Position numbers and translations under genes: made by a program. Of a DNA stretch of 64,000 bases, positions 37,280-52,879 are shown one piece after another; positions within the stretch are counted from its first letter, which is position 1; each line of letters opens with the position of its first letter. The stretch spans positions 8,540,110 through 8,604,109 of the forward strand of contig NC_087197.1 in NCBI RefSeq assembly GCF_035594125.1, in the 5' to 3' direction. Under the pieces are notes generated by a model. The model was not told where the DNA came from and ran no database searches. It worked only from the letters and a program-made list of their open reading frames with translations. This DNA is from Scylla paramamosain. Taxonomy: Eukaryota > Arthropoda > Malacostraca > Decapoda > Portunidae.

Positions 37280-39179
37280 TCTTTTGAGTGTTTTTGAGCG
37301 TGTTACGCAATAAAGCACTAAAATCACATTACATGGAAATAAAACCAAATTTTACCAAGAACTTGCCTTTAAGTGTTTTTGAGCTCCTTACATACCAAAA
37401 CGCTAAAACGCCTGCAAAATACATTTTATAGAGAAACAGAATAATATTACCAAATACATGTATTTTGAGTGTTTTTGATCATATTATCTATAAAAACACT
37501 TAAATACATGCAAAGAACCTTATGTTTGGGAAACGAAAGGACATTACCAGAAACGTGTGTTATGAGTGTTTTTTAAGTTCCTTCAATACCTAAAAGCTAA
37601 AACCCACAAATAACACTCTTTATTTAGAAAAAAAATAATAAACAAAAGAAATAAAAAAATAGGATTTTTTTTTTTTTTTGTTACTAATCCGAGATGCGAA
37701 AATTCTGCCCAAATTCAGGGTATTTATGTAGAAAGAAGAAAATTACCAAAAAAGTTAATTACAGCTCTTTTTTCGGATTAAGTACCAAACCCTAAAGTGC
37801 ATGCAAAGACACCTATATAGGGAAGTTAAACGACTTGATCAGAAACCTGTCTTTTCAGTGTTTTTCAGCATGTTAGGCACCAACACGATAAATAATATGG
37901 AAGTCAGTCAATATGTGAATCCAAAACAAAATTACTGAAAACGTGTCTTTTCAGTGTTTTACGTAGAAAAACACTAAAGCGGATGCAAACCAACCTATAT
38001 GAAGAAATAGAATAACATTACTAAAAAGATATATTTTGAGTGTTTTTGAGCTTGTTACCTACAAAAAATGCAAAAATGGATGTAAAGCACTCTATATTAG
38101 GAAACAAAAGGACTTTACGAGAAACGTGTATAATGAGTGTTTTATAGTTTTAAAACAACCACAAGGCAATAAACACAAAAACTCGTGTATATAGAGAAAT
38201 TTCTTACAAACCGAAATGATGAAATGCATGAATAACACTTTTAATCAATAAACAGAACTACCTTACCATATTGTGTATTTTGAGTGTTTTTCACATTCTT
38301 AGTTACGAAAATGCCAAATTACATGCGAAACTACCTTCATGTGGGAAAAAAAAATGACATTTCCAAAAAAGTGTATTTTTAGTGTTTTTCAGCGTGATAT
38401 GCAACAATGCCCTAAAAAGCAGAACAATCACATTACATGGGAATAAAACCAACTTTTACGAAGAACTTGCCTTTAAGTGTTTTTTAACTCCTTACATACT
38501 AAATCTCTAAAACGTATGGAAAACAGACTTTATCGAGAAACAGAATAACATTACCAAAAACATGTATTTTGAGTGTTTTTGATATTGCAACCTATAAAAA
38601 CGCTTAAATACATGTAAAGGACCCTATGTTTGTATAACAAAAGGACATTACGAAAATCGTGTATTATGAGTGTTTTTAAGTTACTTAAGTACCAAAAAGC
38701 TAAAACCCACAAATAACACTCTTTATAGAGATTTTTTTTTTTGTTATTCATCTTCATAGTTACCGAGATGCCAAAATTCTGGCAAAATTCATGGAAATTT
38801 TGTAAAAAAAAAAAAAAATTAGCTTTTTTTCGGAGTTATGTACAAACCCTGAAGTGTATGCAAATCCACCTATATGGGAAATTACAAGACTTTACCAGAA
38901 ACCTGTCTTTTGAGTGTTTTTCAGCAATATCAACAATATTACTGAAAACGTGTCTTTTCAGTGATTTACGTAGAAAAACGCTAAAACGGATGTAAACCAA
39001 CCAATATGAAGAAATAGAATAACATTACCAAAAAGATATATTTTTATGTGTTTTTGAGCTTGTTACCTACAAAAAATGAAAAAATGGATGGAAAGCACTT
39101 TATATTGGCAAAGAAAAGGACATTACGAGAAACGTGTATGAGTGTTTTATAGTTTGACAAGAACCAGAAGGAAAAAAAC

Positions 39180-39410
39180 TCAAAAACTCGTGTAAAATAA
39201 AGAAGTTTCTTACATACCAAAAAACTGAAACTCATGAATAACACTTTTAATTTTGAAACAGAAATACCTTACCAAATGTGTGTATTAGAAAAGTTTCTTA
39301 CATACCAAAATGCTGGAACTTATGAATAATATTTTTAATTAAGAAATAGAACAACATTGCACTATGTCTGTGTTTTGAGTTTTTTTTTCACATTCTTAGT
39401 TACCAAAACC
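39180..39410 (-). repeat. Extra partial B monomer, reverse orientation
   Basis: AAAGAAGTTTCTTACATACC and then AAAAGTTTCTTACATACC flank CCAAATGTGTGTATTAG. This is the reverse counterpart of the F copies at 10.3 and 58.9 kb. Confidence 0.78.
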
Positions 39411-41242
39411 CCAAATTTCATGCAAAACTAGCCTTATGTAAGAAAAAAAATGATATTACAAGAAAAGTGTTTTTTGAGTGTTTTTGAGCGTGTTAGGCAA
39501 TAAAGCACTAAAAAGCAGGGTAATCACATTACATGGGAATAAAAACAACTTTTACCAAGAACTTGCCTTTAAGTGTTTTTGAGCTCATTACATACCAAAA
39601 CGCTAAAACGCATGCAAAACACCTTTTATGGAGAAAGAGAATAAAATTACCAAAAACATATATTTTGAGGGTTTAGATTATGTTATCTATAAAAATGCTT
39701 AAATACATACAAAGAACCTTATGTTTGCGAAACGAAATGACATTACGAGAAATGTGTATTATAAGTGTTTTTAATTTCCTTAAGTACCAAAAAATTAAAA
39801 CCCACAAATAACACTCTTTATTTCAAAAAAAAAAAGTAAGAAAATAAAAAAAATAGGATTTTTTTTTTTTTATTCATCTTCATAGGTACTCAGATTCCAA
39901 AATTCTGGGAAAATTCAGGGCTATTATATGATAAAAGAAAATTATCAAAAAAGTTAATTTTAGCTTTTTTTTCGGACTGTTATATACCAAACCCTAAAGT
40001 GCATCCAAGGACTCCTATATGAGGAAAATAAACGACCTTACAAGAAATCTGTTTTTTGAGTGTTTTTCAGCATGTTAGGCACCACAACGATAAATAATAA
40101 GGAACTCACTCTATATGAGAATCAAAAACAAAATTGCTGAAAACGTGTCTTTTCAGTGTTTTACGTAGAAAAACGCTGAAACGGATGCAAACAAACCAAT
40201 ATCAAGAAATAGAAAAACATTACCAAAAAGGTATATTTTGAGTGTTTTTTGAGCATGTTACCTACAAAAAACGGGAAAATTGATGCAAAGCACTCTATAT
40301 AAGAAAAGAAAAGGACTTTGCAAGAAAAGTGTATAATGAGTTTTTTATAGTTCAAACGAACCAAAAGGCTAAAAACACAAAAACTCGTGTATATGGAGAA
40401 TGTTCCTAGATACCAAAATGCTGAAACTCATGAATAAAACTCTTAATTGAGAAACATAACAACCTTACTAAATGCGTGTATTTTGCGAGCTTTTCACATT
40501 CTTAGTTATCAAAACCACAAATTGCATGCGGAACCACCTTTATGTGAGGAAAAAAATGACATTACCAGAAAAGTGTCTTTTAAGTGTTTTTGAGCGTGAT
40601 AGGCAATAAAGCACTAAAAAGCACGGCAATCATATTACATTGGAATGAAACCAATTTATACCAAAAAACTTGCTTTTAAGTATTTTTGAGCTCTTTATAT
40701 GACAAACTGCTAAAAGGCATGCAAAACAAACTTTATGGAGAAACAGAAAAACATTACCAAAAACATATAATTTGAGCGTTTTTTGATTATGTTACCTATA
40801 AAAACGTTTAAATACATGCAAAGAACATTATGTTTAAGAAACAAAAGGACTTTACGAGAAACGTGTATTATGAGTGTTTTTTAAGTTCCTTCAGTACCAA
40901 AAAGCTAATACCCACAAATAACTTTCTTTATTTAGAAAATAAAAAAAAATATATATATAAAAAATAGGATTTTTTTTTTTTTTGTTATTCATCTTCATAG
41001 TACCGATATGCCGAAATTCTGGGAAATTTCAGGGCAATCGTATGATAAAAGAATATTATCAAAAAAGTTAATTTCAGCTTCTTTTTTTTTTCAAACTGTT
41101 ATGTACCAAACCCTAAAGTGCATGCAAAGCCTCCTATATGAAGAAATTTAACGACCTTACCAGAAATCTGTGTTTTGAGTGTTTTTTAGCATGTTAAGCA
41201 CCAAAACGATAAATAATAAGGAACTCACCTCTATATGGGAAT

Positions 41243-41420
<178 letters not shown>

Positions 41421-43770
41421 GAATCCAAAGTTACTGAAAACGTGTCTTCTCAGTGTTTTACGTAGAAAAACACTAAAACGGATGGAAAGCAAGCAATATC
41501 AAGGAATAGAAAAACGTTACTAAAAGGTATATTTTGAGTTTTTTTGAGCTTATTACCTACAAAAAACGCGAAAATTGATGCAAAGCACTCTATATTGGTA
41601 AGCAAAAGGACATTGCAAGAAAAGTGAATAATGATTGTTTTATAGTTCAAAAGAACCACAAGGCAAAAAACGCAAAATCTCGTGTATATGGAGAGGTTTC
41701 CTAGATACAAAAATGCTAAAACTCATGTATAACACTCCTAATTGAGAAACAGAACAACCTTAATAAATGCGTGTATTTTGAGTGCTTTTCACATTCTAAG
41801 TTACCAAAACCCCAGATTGCATGGGAAAATAGATTTGTGGGAAAAAAAATGAGTTTACCAGAAAAATGTCTTTTAAGTGTTTTTGAGCGTGATAGGCAAT
41901 AAAGCACTAAAAAAGAGGGCAATCACATTATATTGGAGGAAAACGAATTTTTACCAAGAACTTGCCTTTAAGTGTTTTTGAGCTCCTTATATACCAAAAC
42001 ATTAAAACGCCTGCAAAACACTCTTTATGGCGAAACAGAATAATATTACCAAAAACATATATTTTGAGTGTATTTGATTATGTTACCAATGAAAACGTTT
42101 AAATACATGCAAAGAACACTATTTTTGGGAAACTAAAGGAGATTACGAGAAACGTGTATTATGAGTGTTTTTAACTTCATTAATTATTAAAAAGCTAAAA
42201 GCCACAAATAACACTCTTTATTGAGAAACAATAAATAGATAAAAAAAAAATACGATTTTTTTTTCTCATTCATCTTCACTGGTACCGAGATACCAAAATT
42301 CGGGCAAAATTCAAGAAATTATGTGAAATAAGAACATTATCAAAAAAGTTAAATTTAGCTTTTTTTTCGGACTATTATGTACCAAACCCCTAAAGTGCAT
42401 GCAAAGCCACCTATATGGAGAAATTAAACGTTTTTGCCAGAAAACGGTCTTATGAGTGTTTTACAGTATCTTAGGAACCAACACGATAAATAACATGGAA
42501 GTCAATCTTTATGGGAATCCAAAACAATATTACTAAAAACGTGTCTTTTCGGTGTTTTACGTAGAAAAACGCTAAAATGGATGCAAACCAACCAATATGA
42601 AGGAATAAAATAACGTTACCAAAAGGGTATATTTTGAGTGTTTTTGAAATTGTTACCTATAAAAAACGCGAAAATAGATGGAAAGCTCTCTATATTGGGA
42701 AGCAAAAGGACATTACCAGAAACGTGTATAATGTGTGTTTTATAATTTCACTACAAGGCAAAAAACGCAAAAACTCGTGTATATAGAGAAGTTTCTTACA
42801 TTCCAAAATGCTGAAACTCTGGAACAACACTTTCAATTGAGAAACAGAACAATCTTACTAAATGCGTGTATTTTAAGTGCTTTTCACATCATTAGTTAGC
42901 AAAACCCCAAATTGCATGCGAAACCAGCTTTATGTGGGAAAAAATGACATTACCAGAAAAATGTCTTTTGAGTGTTTTTGAGCGTTTTAGGCAATAAAGC
43001 ACTAAAAAGCAGGGCAATCACATTACATTGAAATAAAACCAATTTTTAACAATAACTTGCCTTTAAGTGTATTTAAGCTCCTTATATACCAAAACACTAA
43101 AATGCATGCAAAATACACTTCATGGTGAAACAGAATAACATTACCAAAAACATGTATTTTGAGTGTTTTTGATCATGTTACCAATAAAGACGCTTAAATA
43201 CATGCAAAGAACCCTATTTTTGGGAAACAAAAGGGCATTACGAGAAACGTGTATTATGAGGGTTTTTAAGTTCATTAAGTACGAAAAAGCTAAAAGCCAC
43301 AAATTACACTCTTTATTGAGAAAAAATTCATAAATAAATAGAAAAATACGATATTTTTTTTCATTCTTATTCATCTCCACAGGTAAGGAGGTGCCAAAAT
43401 TCGGGCAAAGTTCAGGAAATTATATAAAATAAGAACATTATCAAAAAAGTTACATTTAGCTTTCTTTTTTGGACTGTTATGTATCAAACCCCTAAATTGC
43501 ATGCAAAGCCACCTATATGGGGAAATTAAACGTCTTTGCCAGAAAACTGTCTTATGAGGGTTTTTCAGCATGTTAGGAACCAACACGATAAAACCCAAGG
43601 AAGTCAATCTATATGGGAATCCAAAACAAAATTACTGAAAACGTGTCTTTTTGGTGTTTTACGTAGAAAACGCTAAAACGGATGGAAACCAACCAAAATG
43701 TATTTTTTGAGTGTTTTTGAAATTGTTACCTACAAGAAACGCGAAAATGGATGGAAAGCACTCTATATTG

Positions 43771-43801
43771 GGAGGTAAAAGGCACCAAAAAGTGTGTTAG
43801 G
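43771..43801 (-). repeat. C-D-E duplication junction without inverted module
   Basis: GGGAGGTAAAAGGCACC joins C to E as in the compound HORs, but the neighbouring monomers run on normally in R with no module. This gives the 1.3-kb unit 43384-44702. Confidence 0.78.
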
Positions 43802-45799
43802 CACCAAAACGATAAATAATATGAAAGTCACTCTATATGGAAATCCAAAACAAAATTACTGGAAACGTGTCTTTTAAAAGATTTACGTAGAAAAACGCTA
43901 AAACGGATGCAAACCAACCAATATGAAGAAATAGAATAACATTACCAAAAAGGTCTATTTTGAGTGTTTTTGAGCTTGTTACCTACAAAAAACGGGAAAA
44001 TTGATGGAAAGCACTCTAAATTAGAAAACAAAAGGACTTTGCAAGAAAAGTGTATAATGAGTTTTTTATTGTTCAAACAAACCAAAAGGCAAAAAACACA
44101 AAAATTCGTGGATCTGGAGTAGGTTCCTAGATACCAAAATGCTGAAACTCATAAATAACACTCTTTATTGAGAAACAGAACAACCTTACTAAATGCGTGT
44201 ATTTTGAGTGCTTTTCACATTCTTAGTTACCAAAAATCCCAAATTCCATGCAAAACCATCTTTATGTGAGAAAAAAATGACTACCAGAAAAGTGTCTTTT
44301 AAGTGTTTTTGAGCGTGAGAGGCAATAAAACACTAAAAAGCAGGGCAATTATATTACATTGGAATAACACCAATTTATACCAAAAACTTGCCTTTAAGTG
44401 TTTTTGAGCTCCTTATAAAACAAACCGCTAAAACGCATGCAAAACAAACTTTATGGAGAAACAGAATAACATTACCAAAAACATGTATTTTGAGTGTTTT
44501 TGATCATGTTAGCTATAAAAATGCTTAAATACATGCAAAGAACATTATGTTTGGTAAACAAAAGGACATTACGAGAAACGTGTATTATGAGTGTTATTTT
44601 AAGTTCCTTAAGTACCAAAAAGCTAAAATTCACAAATAACACTCTTTATTTAGAAAATAAAAAAAAATAGGAATTTTTTTTTTTTCCTTATTCATCTTCA
44701 TAGTACCGAGAGGACAAATTTTTGGGAAAATTCAGGGCAATCATATGATAATAGAATATTAACAAAAAAGTTAATTACAGTTTTTTTTCGGACTGTTATG
44801 TACCAAACCCTAAAGTGCATGCAAAGCCTCCTATATGAGGAAATTAAACGACCTTATCAGAAATCTGTGTTTTGAGTGTTTTTTTTTTTTAGTATTTTAG
44901 GCACCAAAACGATAAATAATTAGGAACTCACTGTATATAGGAATCCAAAAGAAAGTGACTGAAAACGTGTCTTCTCAGTGTTTTACTTAGAAAAACGATA
45001 AAACAGATGCAAAGCAACCAATATCAAGAAATAGAAAAACGTTACTAAAAAGTTATATATTGAGTGTTTTTGACCTATAAAGTGTGTTTTGTTACCTATA
45101 AAAAACTCGAAAATTGATGCAAAGCACTCTATATTGGGAAACAAAAGGACATTGCAAGAAAAGTGTATAATGAGTGTTTTATAGTTCAAAAGAACCACAA
45201 GGCAAAAAACGCAAAATCTCGTGTATATGGAGAGGTTTCCTAGATACAAAAATGCTAAACTCATGTATAACACTCCTAATTGAGAAAAAGAACAACCTTA
45301 ATAAATGCGTGTATTTTGAATGCTTTTCACATTCTTAATTACCAAAACCCCAAATTTAATGCGAAAATAGATTTGTGGGAAAAAAAAATGACTGTACCAG
45401 AAAAGCGTCTATTGAGTATTTTGACCGTGATAGGCAATAAAGCACTAAAAAGGAAGGCAATCACATTACATTGGAGGAAAACAAATTTTTACCAAGAACT
45501 TGCCTTTAAGTGTTTTTGAGCTCCTAAAAGGCATGCAAAACACTTTTTATGGTGAAAAAGAATAATATTACCAAAAACATGTTTTTTGAGTGTTTTTGAT
45601 CATGTTACAAATGAAAACGCTTAAATACATGCAAAGAACACTTTTTTTGGGAAACGAAAGGAGATAACGAGAAATGTGTATTATGAGTGTTTTTAAGTTT
45701 ATTAATTACTAAAAAGCTAAAATCCACAAATAACACTCTTTATTGAGAAACAATAAATCAATAAAAAATAATTTTTTTTCTTTCTTATTCATCTTCACA

Positions 45800-47740
45800 G
45801 GTACCAAGATGCAAAAATTCGGGCAAAATTCAGGAAATTATGTAAAATAAGAACATTATAAAAAAAGTTAAATTTAGCTTTTTTTTCGGACTGTTATGTA
45901 CCAAATCCCTAAAGTGCATGCAAAGCCAACTGTATAAGGAAATTAAACGTCTTTGCCAGAAAACGGTCTTATGAGTGTTTTTCAGCATCTTAGGAACCAA
46001 CACGATAAATAACATGGGGGTCAATCTATATGGGAATCCGAAACAAAATTACTGAAAACGTGTCTTTTCGGTGTTTTACGTAGAAAACGATAAAAAGAAT
46101 GCAAACCAACCAAAATGAAGAAATAGAATAACATTACCAAAAAGGTATATTTTGAGTGTTTTTGAAATTGTTACCTACAAAAAACGCGAAAATAGATGGA
46201 AAGCACTCTATATAGGGAAGCAAAAGGCACACAAAAGCATGTTATGTACCAAAACGATAAATAGTATGAAAGTCACTCTATATGGAAATCCAAAACAAAA
46301 TTACTGGAAACATGTCTTTTAAAAAATTTACGTAAAAAACGCTAAAACGCATGCAAACTAACCAATATGAAGAAATAGAATAACATTACCAAAAAACTAT
46401 ATTTTGTCTGTTCTTGAGCTTGTTATATAAAAAGAAACACGCGAAAATGGGTGCAAAGCACTCTATATAAGGAAAAGAAAGGACATAACGAGAAACGTGT
46501 ATAATGAGTGTTTTATAGTCTCACTAGAATCATAAGACAAAAAACGCAAAAACTCGACTGTATGGAGAGGTTTCTTTTATACCAAAATAATGAAACTCAT
46601 GAATAACACTCTTAATCAAGAAACAGAACAACGTTACTAAATGCGTGAATTTTGAGTGTTTTTTTTTACATTGTTAGTTATCAAAACCCCAAATTCCATG
46701 CGAAACTAGCTTTATGTGGGAAAAAAATGACATTACCAGAAAAGTGTCTTTGAATGTTTTTGAGCGTGTTAGGCAATAAAGCACTAAAAAGCAGGGCAAT
46801 CACAATACATGGGAATAAAACCAACTTTTACGAAGAATTTGCCTTTTAGTGTTTTTGACACGCATTTAGTAAGGTTGCTCTGTTTCTCAATTAAGAGTGT
46901 TATGAGTTTCAGCATATACACGAGTTTTTGCGTTTTTTGCCTTGTGTTTTTTTTTTGAACTATAAAAACATTCATTATACACTTTTCTCGCAATGTCCCT
47001 TTGTTTCCAAATATAGGGTGCTTTGTATCAATTTTTTGAGCTTTTTTTTTTGTAGGTAACAAGCTCAAAAACACTCAAAATATACATTTTTGGTAATGTT
47101 TTTCTGCTTCTTGATATTGGTTGGTTTGCATCAGTTTTAGCGTTTTTCTACGTAAAACACTGAGAAGACACATTTTCAGTAGTTTTCTTTTAGATTCCCA
47201 CATAGAGTGAGTCCCTTATTATTTATCGTTTTGGTGCCTAATATGCAGAAAAACACTCAAAAGACAGATTTCTGGTAAGGTCTCTTATTTCCTCATATGG
47301 GACACTTTGCATGTCTTTTCAGTGATTTTGAGCGTGTAACGCAATAAAGCACTAAAAGTCAGGGCAATCTCATTACATGGGAATAAAACCAAATTTTACC
47401 AAGAACTTGCCTTTAAGTGTTTTTGAGCTCCTTACATACCAAAACGCTAAAACACATGCAAAATACATTTTATGGAGAAACAGAATTACATTACCAAATA
47501 CATGTATTTTCATTGTTTTTGATCATGTTATCTATAAAAACGCTTAAATACATGCAAAGAACCTTATGTTTGGGAAACGAAAGAACATTACGAGAAACGT
47601 GTATTATGGGTGATTTTTAAGTTCCTTCAGTACCAAAAAGCTAAAACCCACAAATAACACTTTAGAAAAAAAAAAATATAATGAATAAAAAAATAATACA
47701 ATGGGATTTTTTTTTTTTTTTGTTATTCATCTTCATAGGT
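45800..47740 (-). repeat. Compound HOR, reverse copy
   Basis: E/C junction about 46215-46250 (AAGCAAAAGGCACACAAAAG, slightly altered) and inverted module 46859-47313. Length about 1.94 kb. Confidence 0.8.
46859..47313 (+). repeat. Inverted B-F module, copy 6
   Basis: Forward module between two reverse K monomers; borders GTGTTTTTGA / CACGCATTTAG and CTTTGCATG / TCTTTTCAGTG. Part of B is deleted (TTTCAGCATATACACGAG), the same scar as in copy 3 at about 16185. Confidence 0.87.
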
Positions 47741-49419
47741 ACCGAGATGCGAAAATTCTGCCAAAATTCAGGGAATTTATGTGGAAAAAAGAACATTATC
47801 ATATAAGTTAATTATAGCTTTTTTTTTGGATTGTTATGTACCAAACCCTAAAAAGCATGCAAAGCATGCTATACTATACCAGAAACCTGTCTTTTCATTG
47901 TTTTTCAGCATGTTAGGCACCAAAACGATAAATCATTTGGAAGTCAGTCAATATATGAATCCAAAAGAAAATTACTGAAAACGTGTCTTTTCAGTGTTTT
48001 ACGTAGAAAAACGCTAAAGAAGATACAAACCATCCTATATGAAGAAATAGAATAACATTACCAAAAAGATATATTTTGAGAGTTTTTGAGCTTGTTACTT
48101 ACAAAAAATGCAAAAATGGATGTAAAGCACTCTATATTAGGAAACAAAAGGACATTACGAGAAACGTGTATAATGAGTGTTTTAAAGGAACCACAAGGCA
48201 ATAAACGCAAAAACTCGTGTATATAGGGAAATTTCTTACATACCAAAATGAATAAATGAATAACACTTTTAATAGATAAACAGAACTACCTTACCAAATT
48301 GTGTATTTTCAGTGTTTTTCCCATCGTTAGTTACGAAAATGCCAAATTACATGCGAAACTAGCTTCATGTGAGAAAAAAAATGATATTACCAGAAAAGTG
48401 TCTTTTGAGTGTTTTTCAGCGTGATATGGAACAAAGCACTAAAAATAAGAACGATCATATTACATGGGAATAAAACCAACTTTTACGAAGAATTTTTTAA
48501 CCCCTTATATACCAAACAGCTAAAACGCATGGAAAACAAACTTTATGGAGAAACAGAATAACATATACCAAAAACATGTATTTTTAGTGTTTTTGATCAT
48601 GTTATCTTTAAAAACGCTGAAGTACATGCAAAGAACATTATGTTTGGGAAACAAAAGGACATTACGAGAAGCGTCTATTATGAGTGTTTTTTTTAGTTCC
48701 TTAAGTACCAAAAAGCTAAAACACACAAATAACACTGTTTATTTAAAAAAAAATTAAAAAAAATAAATAAAAAAATAAAATAAATATTTTTTTTTTATTA
48801 TTCATCTTCAAAGGTGCCAAATGCCAAAATTCCAGAAATGGAATGCCAGAGATGCCAAAATTCTGGAAAAATTCAGGGCAATTATGTGATAAAAGAATAT
48901 TATCAAAAAAAGTTAATTTTAGCTTTTTTTTCGGACTGTTATATACCAAACCCTAAAGTGCATGCAAAATTAAACGACCTTACCAGAAATCTGTGTTTTT
49001 AGTGTTTTTTAGCATGTTGGGCACAAAAACGATAAATAATAAGGAACTCACTCTATATGGGAATCCAAAACAAAGTTACTGAAAACGTATCTTCTCAGTG
49101 TTTTACGTAAAAACACGTTAAAACGGATGGAAACCAACCAATATCAAGAAATAGAAAAACGTTACCAAAAAGGTATATTTTGAGTGTTTTTGAGCTTTTT
49201 ACCTACAAAAAACGCGAAAATTGATGCAAAACACTCTATATTGGGAAAGAAAAGGACATTGCAAGAAAAGTGTATAATAAGTGTTTTTTAGTTCAAAAAA
49301 ACCACAAGGCAAAAAACGCAAAAACTCGTGTATATGGAGAAGCATCCTAAATACTAAAATGCTGAAACTCATGAATAACACTCTTAATTAAGAAACAGAA
49401 CAACCTTACTAAATGCGTG
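47314..49419 (-). repeat. R-orientation HOR block
   Basis: Landmarks lie near 47740 and 48810. The second carries GGTGCCAAATGCC in place of GGTACCGAGATGCC, a variant matched in inverse at 27880. The block ends TAAATGCGTG / TCAAAAACACTAAAAGG, the recurrent module border. Confidence 0.85.
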
Positions 49420-50837
49420 TCAAAAACACTAAAAGGCAAGTTCTTCGTAAAAGTTGGTTTTATTCCCATGTAATGTGATTGCCCTGCTTTTTAGTGCTTT
49501 ATTGCCTAACACGCACAAAAACACTCAAAGACACTTTTCTGGTAATGTCATTTTTTTCCCACATAAAGTTAGTTTCGCATGGAATTTGCGGTTTTGTTAA
49601 CTAGGAATGTAAAAAAAAAAAACACTCAAAATACACGCATTTAGTAAGGTTGTTCTGTTTCTTGATTAAGAGTGTTTCAGCATTTTGGTATCTTAGAAAC
49701 TTCTCTACACAGACGAATTTTTGCGTTGTTTGTTTTGTGATTCTGGTGAAACTATAAAACACTCATTATACACGTTTCTCGTTATATCTTTTTCCTAATA
49801 TACAGTGCTTTGCATCCATTTTTGCGTTTTTTTTTATATAACAAGTTCAAACACACACAAAATATATTTTTCTGGTAATATTATTCTATTTTTTTCATAT
49901 TGGTTGGTTTGCATCCGTTTTAGCGTTTTTCTACGTAAATCTTTTAAAAGACACGTTTTCAATAATTTTGTTTCGGATTTCCATATAGAGTGACTTTAAT
50001 ATTATCTATCGTTTTGGTGCCTAACATGCGTAAAAACACTCAAAAGACAGGTTTCTTGTAAAGACGTTAAATTTTCCCAAATAGGTGGATTTGCATACAC
50101 TTTATGGTTTGGTAAATAACTCCAAAAATAAAAAAGGTATAATTAACTTTTCCAATAATGTTCTTTTTTCGACATAATTTCCCTGAATTTTGGCAGAATT
50201 TTTGCATCTTGGTACCTATTAACATGAATAACAAAAAAATAAAAATGCTATTTTTTTATTTATTTAATTTTTTTCTCTATAAAAAGTGATATTTGTAGGT
50301 TTTAACGTTTTGATACTTAAGCAACTTAAAAACCTTCATAATACACATTTCTCGTAATGTCCTTTCGTTTCCCAAATATAGGGATCTTTGCATGTATTTA
50401 AGCGTTTTTATAGGTAACATGATAAAAAAAAAACACTCAAAAACACTTGTTTTTCGTAATGTTATTGTGCTTCTCCATAAAGGAGTGTTTTGCATGCGTT
50501 TTAGCGATTTGGTATGTAAGGAGCTGAAAAATACTTCAAGGCAAGTTCTTTGTAAAAGTTGGTTTTATTCCAATGTAATATGATTGCCCTGCTTTTTAGT
50601 GCTTTATTGCCTAACATGCTCAAAAACACTCAAAAGGCACTTTTGGTAATGTCATTTTTTTTCCCCCATAAAGCTAGTTTCGCATGCTATTTGATGTTTT
50701 GCAAAGAATGTGAAAAAACACTCAAAATACACGCATTTGGTAATGTTCTGGTTCTGAATTAAGATTGTTATCCATAAGTTTCAGCATTTTTGTGTCTAAG
50801 AAACTTCTTTATATACACGACTTTATGCGCTTTTTGC

Positions 50838-50861
50838 CTTGTGGTTCTTGTGAACCACAAG
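50838..50861. repeat. Perfect 10-bp-arm hairpin in linker
   Basis: CTTGTGGTTC-TTGT-GAACCACAAG, mirror of the copy at 25911-25934, in a forward block. Confidence 0.92.
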
Positions 50862-52879
50862 TTCTTTTGCCCGAATATGAAAAGACACTCATTATAGACG
50901 TTTCTTGTAATGTCCTTTTCTTTCCCAATAGGGAGTGCTTTGCATTTTCGCGTTTTTTCTAGGTAACAACCTCAAAAACACTCAAAATATACCTTTTTGG
51001 TAATGTTATTCTATTTCTTCATATTGGTTGGTTTGCATCCGTTTTAAGGTTTTTCTACGTTAAACATCGAAAAAACACGTTTTCAGTAATTTTGCTTTCG
51101 GTTCCCAAAGAATATTACCAGAATTTTTGCATCTTAGTACCTATGAAGATGAATAACAAAAAAAAATTAATTTATTTTTTTTTTCTCTATAAAGAGCTTT
51201 ATTTGTGGGTTTTAGCTTTTTTAGTACTTAAGGAAATTAAAAACACTCATAATACACGTTTCTCGTAATGTCCTTTCAATTCCTAAACATAAGGTTCTTT
51301 GCATGTATTTAAGCGTTTTTATAAATAACATGATCAAAAACACTCAAAATACATGTTTTCGGTAATGTTACTCTGTATAAAAGGGTGTTTTTGCATGCGT
51401 TTTAGCGTTTTGGTATGTAAGGAGTTAAAAAAAAAACCTTAAAGGCAAGTTCTTCGTAAAAGTTGGTTTTATTCCCATGTAATATGATTCTTTTGCTTTT
51501 TAGTGCTTTGTTGCATATCACGCTCAAAAACACTCAAAAGACATTTTTTTGGTAATATCTAGTTTTTTGCGTTTTTTGCCTTGTGGTTCGTATGAAACTA
51601 TAAAACACTCATTGTACACGTTTCTCGTAATGTTCTTTTGTTTCCCAATATTGAGTACTTTCCATCCATTTTCGCATTTTTTCTAGATAACAAGTTGAAA
51701 AACACTCAAAATATATCTTTTTGGTAAAAATATTCTATTTCTTCATATTGGTTGGTTTGCATCCGTTTTAGGGTTTTTCTTCGTAAATCACTGAAAAGAC
51801 ACGTTTTTAGTAATATTGTTGAAATATCTGTAAAACACTCAAAAGACAGATTTCTGGTAAAGTCGTGTAATTTCCCCATATAGGTGGCTTTGCATGCACT
51901 TCTGGGTTTGGTACATAATTCCAGAAAAAAGCTAATTTTTTTCTTATATATCCTTTCATTTCACAGACATAGAGTTCTTTGCATGTATTTAAGCGTTTTT
52001 ATAGGAAATATGATCAAAAACACTCAAAATACATGTTTTTGGTAATGTTATTCTGTTTCTCCATAAAGTGTGTTTTCCATGCGTTTTAGCGTTTTGGTAT
52101 GTAAGGAGTTAAAATCATTTAAAGGCAAGTTCTTCGTAATAGTTAGTTTTATTCCTATATAATGTGATTATTCTGCTTTTTAGTGCTTTTTTGCATATCA
52201 CGCTCAAAAACACTCAAAAGACACTTTTCTGATAATGTCATTTTTTTCCAACAAAAAGTTAGTTTCGCATGTAATTTGGGATTTTCGTAACTAAGAATGT
52301 GAAAGACACCCAAAATACGTACATTTGGTAAGGTAGTTCTGTTTCTCAATTAAAAGTATTATTCATAAGTTTTAGCATTTTGGTATGTAAGAAACTTCTC
52401 AATATACACGAGTTTTTGCGTTTTTTGTCTTCTGGTTCTTGTGAAACTTATAAAACAATCATTATACACTTTTCTCTAAATGTGCTTTTGTTTCCCAATA
52501 TAGAGAGATTTGCATCCATTTTCGCTCAAAACAAAAAATACCTTTTTGGTAAAATTATTTTATTTTATGATATTGGTTGATTTGCTTTCTTTTTAGCGTT
52601 TTTCTACGTAAAACACTGAAAAGACACGTTTTCAGTAATTTTGTTTTGGATTCCCATACAGAGTGATTTCCATATTATTTATTGTTTTGGTGCCTAACAT
52701 ACTGAAAAACAGGCAAAAGACAGGTTTCAGGCAAAGTCGTTTATTTTCCCCATATAGGTGGCTCTACATGCACTTTAGGGTTTGGTACATAACGGTCTGA
52801 AAAAAAGCTAAAATTAACTTTTATGATATTCTTTTTTCACATTATTTCCCTGAATTTTGCCAGAATTTTGGCATCTCGA